DNA of 64,000 nucleotides from Chitinimonas sp036961565 (GTDB lineage: Bacteria > Pseudomonadota > Gammaproteobacteria > Burkholderiales > Chitinimonadaceae). How positions within the stretch are numbered: the first letter of the stretch is position 1; each line of letters begins with the position of its first letter. The stretch lies in contig NZ_JBAMDD010000008.1 in NCBI RefSeq assembly GCF_036961565.1, positions 170,126-234,125 on the forward strand, written 5' to 3'. Below, in pieces: positions 34,938-44,323 of the stretch. The notes beneath the pieces were generated by a model. The model worked only from the letters and a program-made list of their open reading frames with translations. It was not told where the DNA came from and did not search any database. A program made the position numbers and the translations under genes.

Positions 34938-35891
34938 ATGTCTCAAATGCAGCAAATCCAGATTATCGACTCCCACACCGGCGGCGAGCCGACCCGCGTC
35001 GTCATCAGCGGCGGCCCACGCCTGGGCCACGGCACCCTGGCTGAACGGCGCGCCCGTTTCGGCAGCGAATTCGATCACTACCGTTCTGCCATATGCAATG
35101 AACCACGGGGCAGCGACCCGGTGGTAGGCGCCTTGCTGTGCGAGCCGCGCGATCCCAGTTGCGTGGCAGGTGTCATCTTCTTCAACAACGTCGGCACCAT
35201 AGGCATGTGCGGCCACGGCACCATAGGCCTGGTCGTCACCCTCGCCCATCTGGGCCGCATAGGCGAAGGCACCCACCGTATCGAAACCCCGGTAGGTGTG
35301 GTGGAAGCCACCCTGCAACGCGGCAACCGGGTCAGCCTGCGCAATGTCGCCAGCTACCGCAGCGCCGCCCAGGTGGCCGTCGATGTACCCGGCTATGGCC
35401 GCATGCATGGCGATGTCGCCTGGGGCGGCAACTGGTTCTTTCTGGTCAACGATCACGGCCTGCAGGTTCAGTCCGACAATATTGCCCAGCTGACTGACTG
35501 CAGCGCCCACTTGCGCAGCGTGCTGGATCAGGTCGGCATACGTGGCGACGATGGCAGCGAGATCGACCATATCGAGCTGTTCGGCCCCAGCAGCGTGGCC
35601 GATTCCCGCAGCTTCGTACTCTGCCCCGGCCTCGCCTACGATCGCTCGCCCTGCGGCACCGGCACCAGCGCCAAGCTCGCCTGCCTGGCGGCTGACGGCA
35701 AGCTGGCGGCAGGCCAGATCTGGTGGCAGGAAAGCATCATAGGCAGCGTGTTCGAAGCCCAGTACGAGCTGGTCGACGGCCAGCTCTACCCCCGCATCAC
35801 CGGCACCGCCTATGTCAACGGCGCCACCACCCTGATGATCGATCCGCAAGACCCATTCGCCTGGGGCATACGTAGCGAGGCCATGGCGTGA
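34938..35891 (+). CDS. lhpA: 4-hydroxyproline 2-epimerase
   Basis: The 317-residue enzyme belongs to the proline racemase superfamily and converts trans-4-hydroxy-L-proline to cis-4-hydroxy-D-proline. Both catalytic cysteines are present: Cys91 in GMCGHGTIG and Cys239 in RSPCGTGTS, with the DSHTGGEPTR start. This two-Cys set excludes the Cys/Thr dehydratase subgroup. Epimerase rather than proline racemase is inferred from the operon, which holds the complete Hyp pathway. The stop overlaps the next gene's GTG (GTGA). Confidence 0.93.
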   Translation: MSQMQQIQIIDSHTGGEPTRVVISGGPRLGHGTLAERRARFGSEFDHYRSAICNEPRGSDPVVGALLCEPRDPSCVAGVIFFNNVGTIGMCGHGTIGLVVTLAHLGRIGEGTHRIETPVGVVEATLQRGNRVSLRNVASYRSAAQVAVDVPGYGRMHGDVAWGGNWFFLVNDHGLQVQSDNIAQLTDCSAHLRSVLDQVGIRGDDGSEIDHIELFGPSSVADSRSFVLCPGLAYDRSPCGTGTSAKLACLAADGKLAAGQIWWQESIIGSVFEAQYELVDGQLYPRITGTAYVNGATTLMIDPQDPFAWGIRSEAMA

Positions 35892-37051
35892 ATCCCGTCA
35901 TGCACGGCGACGTGCTGATCATCGGCGCCGGCATCATAGGCAGCGCGCTGGCCGAGCAATGTGCCCGGCGCGGCCTGCGGGTCGCCATTGCCGAAGCCGC
36001 CATCCCCGCCGGCGGCACCTCAGCCGCCGGCATGGGCCACCTGGTGGTGCTGGACGACAATCCCGCCGAGCTGGCACTGAGCCGTGACGGGCTAGCACGC
36101 TGGCAGGCCCGCCGCCACGAGCTGCCGGCCAACGCCGAATACCGCGCCTGCGGCACCCTTTGGCTGGCACGCGACGAAGCCGAGATGCAGGAGGCCGAGC
36201 GCAAGCAGACCGGCTACCAGCAGCACGGTCTCAGCAGCAACCTGCTGCCCGCCACCGCCCTGCGCAAGCTGGAACCCGCCTTGGCGCCCAACCTAGCTGG
36301 CGCCCTGCAGGTTCCCGACGATGCCGTGCTCTACCCCCCGGTCGCCAGCCGCTGGTTGCTGCAAAACGCCCAGTCCCTGGGGGCGCAGCTCTGGCCCAAG
36401 GCCCAGGTCACCAGTGTGGACGATGACGGCATTGCCTGCTTGGCCGATGGTAGGCTGCTGCGCGCCCGCCATATCGTCATCGCTGCCGGCAACGCCAGCA
36501 CCACACTCCTGCCCGGCCTGCCACTCAAGCCACGCAAAGGCCAGTTGCTCATCACCGAGCGCTATCCGCAACGCATCCGCCATCAACTGGTGGAGCTGGG
36601 CTATATCCGCTCCGCCCATGCTAGCGATGGCGATTCTATCGCTTTCAATGTCCAGCCCCGCGCCACTGGCCAGTTGCTGATAGGCTCCTCCCGCCAGTTT
36701 CACGATACCGACCCCGCCATCAACTGGCCGCTGCTGCAAGCCATGCTCAGCCGCGCGCTCGATTACCTGCCCAGCCTGCGCCAGTTGCAAGCCCTGCGCA
36801 GTTGGGCCGGGTTCCGGCCCGCCACACCAGACAAACTACCCCTGCTGGGCAAGGTGCCGGGCCACAGCCGGCTCTGGCTGGCCACCGGCCACGAGGGCCT
36901 GGGTATTACCACCGCGCTTTCCAGTGCCCATCTGCTGGCCGATCTGCTGTGCGACCAGGCACCAGCCCTGGACCCCACCCCCTACAGCCCCGCCCGCTTC
37001 GGTCCCTGGAGCCTGGCCGATCAGCACCATCCGGTGGGAGTCGCAGCATGA
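35888..37051 (+). CDS. lhpB: FAD-dependent D-hydroxyproline dehydrogenase, catalytic (beta) subunit
   Basis: The 387-residue protein is a DAO-family flavoenzyme: N-terminal dinucleotide-binding GAGIIGSALAEQ, a GGTSAAGMGHL segment near the flavin, and the C-terminal ATGHEGLGITTA motif that binds FAD. With the small 2Fe-2S and the FAD/NAD-type subunits downstream it forms the heteromeric dehydrogenase oxidising cis-4-hydroxy-D-proline to a pyrroline-4-hydroxy-2-carboxylate. The start is a GTG overlapping the epimerase stop; its own stop overlaps the next ATG (ATGA). Confidence 0.9.
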   Translation: MNPVMHGDVLIIGAGIIGSALAEQCARRGLRVAIAEAAIPAGGTSAAGMGHLVVLDDNPAELALSRDGLARWQARRHELPANAEYRACGTLWLARDEAEMQEAERKQTGYQQHGLSSNLLPATALRKLEPALAPNLAGALQVPDDAVLYPPVASRWLLQNAQSLGAQLWPKAQVTSVDDDGIACLADGRLLRARHIVIAAGNASTTLLPGLPLKPRKGQLLITERYPQRIRHQLVELGYIRSAHASDGDSIAFNVQPRATGQLLIGSSRQFHDTDPAINWPLLQAMLSRALDYLPSLRQLQALRSWAGFRPATPDKLPLLGKVPGHSRLWLATGHEGLGITTALSSAHLLADLLCDQAPALDPTPYSPARFGPWSLADQHHPVGVAA

Positions 37052-37281
37052 AGGTGCAACTGTTTGTTGATGGTCAGGCCCGCCTTGCCACACTGGGCAG
37101 CAATCTGGCAGCCGCCCTGGCAGGCCAGCCCGGGCGCTGCTCGGTCAGCGGCCAGCCACGCGCCGCCCTGTGCGGCATGGGCGTGTGCTTCGAATGCCGG
37201 GTCACCATCGATGGTCAGCCGCACCAGCGTGCCTGCCAGCGGGTGGTGTACGAAGGCATGGAGGTAGAGCGTGAGCACTGA
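37048..37281 (+). CDS. lhpF: Small 2Fe-2S subunit of D-hydroxyproline dehydrogenase
   Basis: The 77-residue protein is a stand-alone ferredoxin-like subunit with cysteines in ALCGMGVCFECRV and later RACQR, the pattern of Fer2_4 subunits of HcnA/OoxA-type amine dehydrogenases. It would carry electrons between the flavin subunits. The short length is normal. It overlaps lhpB by 4 bp and lhpE by 11 bp, so translation of all subunits is coupled. Confidence 0.9.
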   Translation: MKVQLFVDGQARLATLGSNLAAALAGQPGRCSVSGQPRAALCGMGVCFECRVTIDGQPHQRACQRVVYEGMEVEREH

Positions 37282-38545
37282 ACTGCATACCGACATCGCC
37301 ATCATCGGCGCCGGCCCCGCCGGCATGGCCGCCGCCGTCGCCGCCTGCTCCCAGGGCGCCCACGTTACCCTGGTGGATGACAACCCTCGCCCTGGCGGGC
37401 AGATCTGGCGTGGCGGCCCCAGCCAGGCGCCGGCCTCGGCCAGCAGCACCTTCCGCCAGTTGGCCGATAGCCAGGCACGCCTGCTCAGCGGTTTCCGCGT
37501 TGCAGCCGTACCCGCCCCCGGCCAGCTGCTGCTGGAAGATCCCCACCGCGCCCAGGTACTGCGCTACGGCAAGCTCATCATCGCCAGCGGCGCCCGCGAA
37601 CGACTACTACCCTTCCCCGGCTGGACACTGCCAGGTGTTACTGGCGCAGGCGGCCTGCAGGCCCTGGTCAAGGGCGGGCTGGATGTACGCGACCAACACA
37701 TCGTACTGGCCGGCACCGGCCCCTTGCTGCTGGCCAGCGCAGCCACCCTGCGCGCCGCCGGTGCCCAGGTGTTGCTGATTGCCGAGCAGGCACCCTGGTC
37801 GCAGCTGGCCCGCTTTGGCTGGGCCCTCAAAGCCTATCCGGCCAAGCTGGCCCAGGCTGCCTCGCTGGCCTGGCAGTTGGGCGGCGTGCCCTATCACCAC
37901 GCCAGCCATGTATTGGCCGCGCTGGGCCAGACCCGGCTGGACGGAGTGCAGCTGCAACTGGGCGCCCGCAGCCTCACCCTGCCGTGCGACTGGCTGGGCG
38001 TGGGCTATGGCCTGCTACCCAATACCGAACTGCTGCGCGCCCTGCACTGCCAGATCAACCAGGGCGCCGCCCAAGTCGATGCCCTGATGCAGACCTCACA
38101 AACCGGTATCTATGCCGCTGGCGAGGCCACCGGCATCGGTGGCGTCGATAAGGCCCTGCTGGAAGGCCGTATTGCCGGGCTGGCAGCCACCGGCGCCATC
38201 GCCGCGGCCCAGGCACTGGCCCCAAGGCGCAAACGGCAACTGGCTTTCGCCGCACTGCTGGACAAGCACTTCGCCCTGCAACCCGCCATCACCCAACTGG
38301 CCCAGGCCGACACCCTGGTATGCCGCTGCGAAGATGTCAGCCACGCCAGCCTGCAGCAGTTCGACAACTGGCGCGAAGCCAAGCTGCAGACCCGCTGCGG
38401 CATGGGCGCCTGCCAGGGCCGTATCTGTGGTGCTGCCTGCGAGTCCCTCTATGGCTGGCAAGGCAGCGGCGACCGCCCCCCCTTACTCCCCACCCGGCTC
38501 GGCAGCCTGCTTGAGCCTACCCTAGCAAAGGCAAATCCCACATGA
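37271..38545 (+). CDS. lhpE: FAD/NAD-binding subunit of D-hydroxyproline dehydrogenase with BFD-type 2Fe-2S domain
   Basis: The 424-residue subunit has an N-terminal GAGPAGMAAA nucleotide-binding motif, a second Rossmann element (VLAGTGPLLLAS) and a C-terminal BFD-like iron-sulfur segment with four cysteines in CRCEDV and CGMGACQGRIC. It corresponds to HcnB/OoxA-type subunits. The start is a GTG inside lhpF and the stop overlaps the next gene (ATGA). It completes the heteromeric dehydrogenase. Confidence 0.9.
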   Translation: MSTELHTDIAIIGAGPAGMAAAVAACSQGAHVTLVDDNPRPGGQIWRGGPSQAPASASSTFRQLADSQARLLSGFRVAAVPAPGQLLLEDPHRAQVLRYGKLIIASGARERLLPFPGWTLPGVTGAGGLQALVKGGLDVRDQHIVLAGTGPLLLASAATLRAAGAQVLLIAEQAPWSQLARFGWALKAYPAKLAQAASLAWQLGGVPYHHASHVLAALGQTRLDGVQLQLGARSLTLPCDWLGVGYGLLPNTELLRALHCQINQGAAQVDALMQTSQTGIYAAGEATGIGGVDKALLEGRIAGLAATGAIAAAQALAPRRKRQLAFAALLDKHFALQPAITQLAQADTLVCRCEDVSHASLQQFDNWREAKLQTRCGMGACQGRICGAACESLYGWQGSGDRPPLLPTRLGSLLEPTLAKANPT

Positions 38546-39435
38546 GTATCCGTTTCGAAGGCGTCATGCCTGCCATCACCACGCCGTTCGCAGCCGACCT
38601 GAGCGTAGACCACGAAGCCCTGACCCAGACCGTCCAATGGCTGGCCGGCTACGGCTGCAGCGGCATCGTGCCCTGCGGATCGCTGGGCGAAGGCGCCACC
38701 CTGGAGTTCGACGAAAAGGTCGCCCTGATAGAAACCTGTGCCCGCGCCGTCGACATCCCCGTCATCCCCGGCATCGCCGCCCTCTCCACCCACGAGGCCG
38801 TCAAGCTGGCCAAGGCCGCTGCCCACCACGGCGCAAAGGGCCTGATGGTGCTGCCACCCTATGTCTACAGCAGCGACTGGCGCGAGATGAAGGCCCACCT
38901 GGCCGCCGTTATCCAGGCCACGCCCCTGCCCTGCATCATTTACAACAACCCGGTCGCCTACAAGACCGACTTCAAGCCCGAGCAGATCCTCGAACTGGCC
39001 AACGAGTTCGACAACGTCAAGGCAGTGAAGGAATCCTCCACTGACGTCCGCCGCATCACCGCCATCAAGGCCCTGGCCGGTGATCGCCTGTCCCTGGGCG
39101 TGGGTGTCGATGATGTCCTGGTGGAAGGTGTCGCTGCCGGCGCCCAGTTCTGGATCGCCGGCCTGGTCGATGCCCTGCCAGCCGAATCGGTGCGCCTGTT
39201 CGAACTGGCCCGCGCAGGCCGCTACGAAGAAGCCGCTCGCCTCTACGCCTGGTTCCTGCCCTTGCTGCGGCTCGATACCGTGCCCAAGTTCGTACAGCTG
39301 ATCAAACTGGTGCAGGAAAAACTGGGGGTCTGCCACCACCGCGTCCGCGGCCCGCGCCTGGCCCTGGAAGGTGCCGAGCTGGCCGAAGCCGAAGCCGTCA
39401 TCCAGCACGCGCTTGCCACGCGCCCCGCCCTATGA
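38542..39435 (+). CDS. lhpC: Pyrroline-4-hydroxy-2-carboxylate deaminase (DHDPS family)
   Basis: The 297-residue aldolase-fold enzyme belongs to the dihydrodipicolinate synthase superfamily: PCGSLGEGATL replaces the usual GTTGE loop, the Tyr of IIYNNPVAY and the Schiff-base Lys163 in VKAVKESSTD are present. In Hyp catabolism this enzyme removes ammonia to give alpha-ketoglutarate semialdehyde. Operon position between dehydrogenase and semialdehyde dehydrogenase genes makes this role much more likely than lysine synthesis. Confidence 0.92.
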   Translation: MSIRFEGVMPAITTPFAADLSVDHEALTQTVQWLAGYGCSGIVPCGSLGEGATLEFDEKVALIETCARAVDIPVIPGIAALSTHEAVKLAKAAAHHGAKGLMVLPPYVYSSDWREMKAHLAAVIQATPLPCIIYNNPVAYKTDFKPEQILELANEFDNVKAVKESSTDVRRITAIKALAGDRLSLGVGVDDVLVEGVAAGAQFWIAGLVDALPAESVRLFELARAGRYEEAARLYAWFLPLLRLDTVPKFVQLIKLVQEKLGVCHHRVRGPRLALEGAELAEAEAVIQHALATRPAL

Positions 39436-41024
39436 GCAGCGCCCCCTTGCTACAAGGCCTGTCGCTGATCGGCTACGACCACGGCAGCCCCGGCAATAGC
39501 CGCTTCCAGGCCAGCAACCCGGCCACCGGCGAGCTGCTGCCCCAGCACTTCCACGCCGCTCACCCGGCAGAACTGGATCGGGCAGTAGCCTTGGCGCAGC
39601 AGGCCGCACCTGCCTATGCTGCCCTGGGCGGCACCCTGCATGGCGCCTTCCTGCGCGGCATCGCCGAGCGGCTGGAGGCACTGGCCGATGCGCTAGCCGA
39701 GCTGGTGCCGCAGGAGACCGGCCTACCCGAGGCACGGGTGCGCGGCGAATTGGCACGCACCACTGGCCAGTTACGGCTGTTTGCCCAACTGGCCGAACAG
39801 GGCAATTGGGTCGATGCACGGCTGGACAGTGCACAAGCCCAGCGCCTGCCGCAGCCCCGGCCCGAGCTGCGCTCCATGCTGCAGCCCTTGGGGCCGGTGG
39901 CAGTATTTGGCGCCAGCAACTTCCCGCTGGCCTTCTCGGTGGCTGGTGGCGATACCGCCTCGGCCCTGGCCGCTGGCTGCCCGGTTGTGGTCAAGGCCCA
40001 TCCTGCCCACCCGGCTACCAGCGAGCGGGTCGGCCTAGCCATCATCGAAGCCGCCCGGGCGCTCGATCTGCCCGAAGGCGTCTTCTCACTGCTGTTCGAC
40101 GCCGGCATCAGCGTCGGCCAGGCCCTGGTCAAGCATCCCGGCATACAGGCTGTCGGCTTCACCGGCTCCCTGCGGGCCGGCCGGGCGCTGATGGATGCCG
40201 CCGCCACCCGACCACGCCCCATACCGGTGTATGCCGAAATGGGCAGCAGCAATCCGGTGGTCATCCTGCCCCAGTCGCTCAGCCGCCATGCCGAGTCCAT
40301 CGCCGATGGCTTGGCCGCCTCGGTCACCTTGGGCAACGGCCAGTTCTGTACCTGTCCCGGCCTGGTCCTGGCGGTGGAGGGCGAGGGCTACCAGCGCCTG
40401 CGGGATCGCCTCACCCTGCAACTGGCCAAGGTGCAGGCAGCCCCCATGCTCAGCGCCGCCATCGCCGCCAGCTTTCATGATGCGCTCGCCACACGTGCCC
40501 GCCAGGAAGGCGTCGTGCAACTGCTGTGCAATACCCCAGGCCCCCACCGTACCGGCCCCGCCCTGCTTGAGACCGATGCCACCCGCGTACTGGCCCAGCC
40601 GGCCTTGACCCACGAGGTCTTTGGCCCGGTCACCGTGCTGGTGCGCTGTGCCAACCCGGCCGAACTGATGCAGGTGCTGCACAGCCTGGATGGACAGCTG
40701 ACCGCCACACTCCATGCCGAGCCGACCGAACTTGCCGCCTGGCCGGGCCTGCCCGCCCTATTGGCCAGCAAGGCGGGCCGCGTGCTGTTCGGCGGCTACC
40801 CCACCGGGGTCGAGGTCTGTCACGCCATGGTGCATGGCGGCCCCTATCCAGCCGCATCCGATAGCCGCAGCACCTCGGTCGGTGCAGCCGCCCTGCTGCG
40901 CTTCGCCCGCCCCGTCTGCTACCAGAACTGGCCCGATGCGCTGCTCCCCGCCGCCCTGCAAGCCGCCAATCCACTGGGCCTGATGCGCATGGTGGACGGC
41001 CAGTACCGCCGGGACGGGGGCTGA
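39432..41024 (+). CDS. lhpG: Alpha-ketoglutaric semialdehyde dehydrogenase
   Basis: The 530-residue aldehyde dehydrogenase oxidises 2,5-dioxovalerate to 2-oxoglutarate using NAD(P)+. Visible motifs are FGASNFPLAFSVAGGD, the VVKAHPAHP cofactor-binding lysine, the general-base Glu in YAEMGSSNP and the catalytic Cys in NGQFCTCPG. These are hallmarks of the KGSADH-II/III group used for sugar-acid and Hyp breakdown. Its ATG overlaps the deaminase stop. It ends the tightly overlapping run of six genes. Confidence 0.93.
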   Translation: MSSAPLLQGLSLIGYDHGSPGNSRFQASNPATGELLPQHFHAAHPAELDRAVALAQQAAPAYAALGGTLHGAFLRGIAERLEALADALAELVPQETGLPEARVRGELARTTGQLRLFAQLAEQGNWVDARLDSAQAQRLPQPRPELRSMLQPLGPVAVFGASNFPLAFSVAGGDTASALAAGCPVVVKAHPAHPATSERVGLAIIEAARALDLPEGVFSLLFDAGISVGQALVKHPGIQAVGFTGSLRAGRALMDAAATRPRPIPVYAEMGSSNPVVILPQSLSRHAESIADGLAASVTLGNGQFCTCPGLVLAVEGEGYQRLRDRLTLQLAKVQAAPMLSAAIAASFHDALATRARQEGVVQLLCNTPGPHRTGPALLETDATRVLAQPALTHEVFGPVTVLVRCANPAELMQVLHSLDGQLTATLHAEPTELAAWPGLPALLASKAGRVLFGGYPTGVEVCHAMVHGGPYPAASDSRSTSVGAAALLRFARPVCYQNWPDALLPAALQAANPLGLMRMVDGQYRRDGG

Positions 41025-41047
41025 GTCACCCGTCACCACCATAAGGA

Positions 41048-41068
41048 GGCTGGCTCACCCGGCCAGCC
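41048..41068 (+). promoter_or_regulatory. Intercistronic hairpin between lhpG and the binding-protein gene
   Basis: GGCTGG / CCAGCC stems around a GC-rich loop, beside an AAGGAGG. The hairpin lies 24 bp after lhpG and could protect or weaken the downstream mRNA, a usual way to raise binding-protein expression above that of the enzymes. Confidence 0.4.
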
Positions 41069-41161
41069 CGACAAGCCCGGCAGCACCGCGGCAGATACCG
41101 AGGAAGCCAGCGGGCCGGCTCGCCTGCCCACGCAGCAACACCACCAAGAAGAGAGGACAAC

Positions 41162-42304
41162 ATGCCACACCCTGCACCCAAGCAATGCGCCCTGATCCTG
41201 GCCAGCGCCCTGCTCGCCTCATCAGTTGCCGCTGCCGGCCCCACCACAGTCAAACTGGGCTTCGCTGCCCCGCTCACCGGCCCGCAAGCCCATTACGGTG
41301 CCGACATGAAGGCCGGCATCGTGCTGGCGCTGGAGGACATCAACAAGCAAGCTCCCGTCATCGGTGGCTCGCCGGTGAAGTTCGAGCTCATGACCGAAGA
41401 CGACCAGGCCGACCCCAAGTCCGCCACCAGCGTGGCGCAGCGCTTCGTCGATGCCAAGGTCAGCGGCATCATCGGCCACTTCAACTCCGGCACCTCCATC
41501 CCGGCTTCCAAGGTCTACGCCGACGCCGGCATTCCACAGATTGCCATGGCGACCGCCCCCACCTACACCGCCCAGGGCTTCAAGACCACCTTCCGCGCCA
41601 TGACCAGCGACACCCAGCAGGGCAGCGTGATGGGCGGCTTCGTCGTGAAGAAGCTGGGGCTCAAGACCATCGCCATCATTGATGACCGCACCGCCTATGG
41701 CCAAGGGCTGGCCGACCAGTTCGAGAAAGCCGCCAAGGCCGCTGGTGGCGTGGTGGTACAGCGCGAATACACCACAGACAAGGCCACCGATTTCTCCAGC
41801 ATCCTCACCAATATCAAGGCCAAGCAGCCGGCTGCCATCTTCTACGGTGGCGCCGATGCCCAGTCCGCCCCGCTGACCCTGCAGATGCGCCGCCTGGGCA
41901 TCAAGGCGCAGCTGATTTCCGGCGAAATGACCCGCACCGACAACTACCTCAAGCTGACAGGCGACGCTGGCGACGGCGTCATCGCCTCGCTGGCTGGCCT
42001 ACCGGTAGAGAAGACACCAGGCGCGGCCGAGCTGGTGGCACGGGTCAAGGCACGCTTCGGCGCCGCCGATTTCTACGCCCCCTATTCCTACGACGCCACC
42101 ATGGTGATGTTCAAAGCCATGAAGGCCGCCAACTCCACCGAGCCCGCCCGCTACCTGCCCTTCCTGGCCAAGACCCGCCATGCCGGCGTCAGCTCGCCCA
42201 ATATCGCCTACGACGCCCGTGGCGATCTCAAGTTTGGCGACATCACCGTCTACAAGGCCCAGAAGGGCAAGTGGACGGTGCTGGAAACCGTCAGCGGCAG
42301 CTAA
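41162..42304 (+). CDS. Branched-chain amino acid-type periplasmic binding protein (Peripla_BP_6)
   Basis: The 380-residue protein has a signal peptide (CALILASALLASSVAAAG) and a LivJ-type two-lobe fold: VKLGFAAPLTGPQAHYGADM at the N-terminus, a DDQADPKSATSVAQRFV helix and a SSPNIAYDARGDLKFGDITVYK C-terminus. It would bind a Hyp- or Pro-like amino acid in the periplasm. The matching permease and ATPase genes (LivHMGF) are not in this window, so it must work with components encoded elsewhere. GAGAGGA precedes the ATG. Co-transcription with the Hyp operon is likely. Confidence 0.9.
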   Translation: MPHPAPKQCALILASALLASSVAAAGPTTVKLGFAAPLTGPQAHYGADMKAGIVLALEDINKQAPVIGGSPVKFELMTEDDQADPKSATSVAQRFVDAKVSGIIGHFNSGTSIPASKVYADAGIPQIAMATAPTYTAQGFKTTFRAMTSDTQQGSVMGGFVVKKLGLKTIAIIDDRTAYGQGLADQFEKAAKAAGGVVVQREYTTDKATDFSSILTNIKAKQPAAIFYGGADAQSAPLTLQMRRLGIKAQLISGEMTRTDNYLKLTGDAGDGVIASLAGLPVEKTPGAAELVARVKARFGAADFYAPYSYDATMVMFKAMKAANSTEPARYLPFLAKTRHAGVSSPNIAYDARGDLKFGDITVYKAQKGKWTVLETVSGS

Positions 42305-42411
42305 GCCTCAGCTGCCCACCCCGTTTCGGCATCCTCACGGGCAGGCCGCTATCGCTCCGTAGCGTCTTGCCCACCACGCAGGGTTGACCCCTCCCTGCGC
42401 GGTCGCCGATT

Positions 42412-42445
42412 TGCGGCGGGTCCACAAGGCCCGCCGCACCTTTTT
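42412..42445 (+). terminator. Strong rho-independent terminator 17 nt before pepP
   Basis: The stem TGCGGCGGG / CCCGCCGCA with a 9-nt loop is followed by CCTTTTTATT. It ends the binding-protein transcript, yet sits so close to the pepP start that no room for a separate promoter remains downstream. It may thus be an attenuator between the Hyp operon and pepP. Confidence 0.85.
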
Positions 42446-42462
42446 ATTCTTGCGAGACCCCG

Positions 42463-44268
42463 ATGAACGCCCCGCTCCACACCGCCACCCAGCACATTGC
42501 CACCTTGCGTCAAGCCATGCAGGCACAGGGCCTGCATGCCTGTATCGTGCCCTCGGCCGATCCTCACCTGTCCGAATACCTGCCCGCCCGCTGGCAGGGC
42601 CGCCGCTGGCTCAGCGGCTTCCAGGGTTCGGTCGGCACCCTGATCGTCACCACCGACTTTGCTGGCCTGTGGGTAGATAGCCGCTACTGGGTGCAGGCCG
42701 AAGCCGAACTGGCCGGCAGCGGCATCGCCCTGATGAAAACCGATACCGCCGCCAGCACCGCCTATATCCCCTGGCTGACCGGGCATCTGCCAGCAGGCAG
42801 CAGCGTCGCCGTGGCTGGCGAAGTGCTGGGCCTGGGCCTGCGCCGCACCCTTAACACCGCCCTCTGCGCCAGCGACATCTCCTTGCGTACCGATATCGAC
42901 CTGCTCGCCAGCATCTGGCCGGATCGCCCCGGCCTGCCCGCCGCGCCGGTGTACGAGCATCTGGCCCCCCACGCTGATCTCAGCCGTGCCGAGCGGCTGG
43001 CATGGGTCCGCGCCCAGATGCACGAGCAGGGCGCCGACTGGCATTTCATTTCCTCGCTGGACGACATAGCCTGGCTGTTCAATCTGCGTGGCAGCGACGT
43101 CAGCTTCAATCCCGTGTTTGTCGCCCATGCCCTGCTCAGCCCCAGCCAAGCCACCCTGTTCCTGGCGCCCGGCAAGGTCGATGCCGCGCTGGCTGCACGG
43201 CTGGCTGCCGATGGTGTCGCCCTGGCCGACTACGCCCAGGCAAGCCACGCCCTGCGCGCCCTGCCATCCGGCAGCAGCATCCTGGTCGACCCGCGCCGCG
43301 TCACCGTCGGCCTGATCGATACCCTGCCCGCCGGCGTCAAGCGCATCGAAGCCATCAACCCCAGCACCCTGGCCAAGTCCGTCAAATCCCCCGCCGAAGT
43401 GGCCAACCTGCGCCTGACCATGGCCCACGATGGCGCCGCCCTGTGCGAGTTCTTCGCCTGGCTGGAAGCAGCACTGGCACAAGGCCAGCGGCTGACCGAG
43501 GTGGACATAGACACCCACCTCACCGCCGCCCGCGCCCGCCGCCCCGGCTTTGTCAGTGCCAGCTTTGCCACCATCGCCGGCTTCAACGGCAACGGCGCCA
43601 TGCCCCACTACTGCGCCACGCCCGCAAGCCATGCGGTCATCGAAGGCAACGGCCTGCTGCTGATCGACTCGGGTGGCCAGTACCTGGGCGGCACCACCGA
43701 CATTACCCGCACCATTGCCATAGGCCAGCTCAACGACCAGCAGCGGCAGGACTTCACCCTGGTACTCAAGGGCGTGATCCAACTATCGCAGGCGCGCTTC
43801 CCAGTGGGTACCCGCAGCCCCATGCTCGATGCCCTGGCCCGTACCCCCATCTGGGCCGCTGGCATCAACTACGGCCACGGCACCGGTCACGGCGTGGGTT
43901 ACTTCCTCAATGTGCACGAAGGCCCGCAAAGCATCTCACCCTATACCGCCCCCGAACCCCATACCGCCATGCTGGCCGGCATGGTCAGCTCCAACGAACC
44001 CGGCATCTACCGCGCCGGCCTATGGGGCGTGCGCATAGAAAACCTGATGCACAACATCCCGGCGGGCGAGACCGAGTTCGGCGAGTTCCTGGCCTTCGAA
44101 ACCCTGACGCTATGCCCCATCGACACCCGCTGCCTGATGCTATCGCTGCTGCGCGAGGATGAACGCGTCTGGCTCAACCAGTACCACGCCACCGTACGCG
44201 AACGGCTGTTGCCGCTGGTCACTGGGGCAGCACAGCAGTGGCTGCTGCATAGCACCGAGCCCGTCTAA
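42463..44268 (+). CDS. pepP: Xaa-Pro aminopeptidase (M24B), long three-domain form
   Basis: The 601-residue enzyme removes N-terminal residues from peptides with Pro (or Hyp) in second place. It has two N-terminal creatinase-like domains and a C-terminal pita-bread domain. Metal ligands are visible: two Asp in LIDSGGQYLGGTTDITRT, His in INYGHGTGHGVG, Glu in SNEPGIY and Glu in FLAFETLTL. The length matches the eukaryotic-like/Alphaproteobacterial APP1-type rather than the 440-residue E. coli PepP. Its place after the Hyp operon suggests feeding Pro/Hyp from collagen-like peptides. No strong ribosome binding site is seen before the ATG. Confidence 0.92.
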   Translation: MNAPLHTATQHIATLRQAMQAQGLHACIVPSADPHLSEYLPARWQGRRWLSGFQGSVGTLIVTTDFAGLWVDSRYWVQAEAELAGSGIALMKTDTAASTAYIPWLTGHLPAGSSVAVAGEVLGLGLRRTLNTALCASDISLRTDIDLLASIWPDRPGLPAAPVYEHLAPHADLSRAERLAWVRAQMHEQGADWHFISSLDDIAWLFNLRGSDVSFNPVFVAHALLSPSQATLFLAPGKVDAALAARLAADGVALADYAQASHALRALPSGSSILVDPRRVTVGLIDTLPAGVKRIEAINPSTLAKSVKSPAEVANLRLTMAHDGAALCEFFAWLEAALAQGQRLTEVDIDTHLTAARARRPGFVSASFATIAGFNGNGAMPHYCATPASHAVIEGNGLLLIDSGGQYLGGTTDITRTIAIGQLNDQQRQDFTLVLKGVIQLSQARFPVGTRSPMLDALARTPIWAAGINYGHGTGHGVGYFLNVHEGPQSISPYTAPEPHTAMLAGMVSSNEPGIYRAGLWGVRIENLMHNIPAGETEFGEFLAFETLTLCPIDTRCLMLSLLREDERVWLNQYHATVRERLLPLVTGAAQQWLLHSTEPV

Positions 44269-44323
44269 CACCCTCAAGCCAAGCTACCCCTGGCCTGCGT
44301 CATCCGCAGTGCCAGCCCCCCCC

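Noticed and set aside
34872..35849. 325-codon antisense frame over lhpA
   Set aside because: Shadow of a conserved epimerase gene with both catalytic cysteines.
38449..39408. 319-codon antisense frame over lhpC
   Set aside because: Gly/Asp/Gln-rich shadow without start signals; lhpC is clearly coding.
42349..43782. 477-codon open frame antisense to pepP
   Set aside because: Shadow of a GC-rich gene: low-complexity Gly/Gln/Ala translation, no ribosome binding site, while the sense strand encodes all catalytic motifs of aminopeptidase P.
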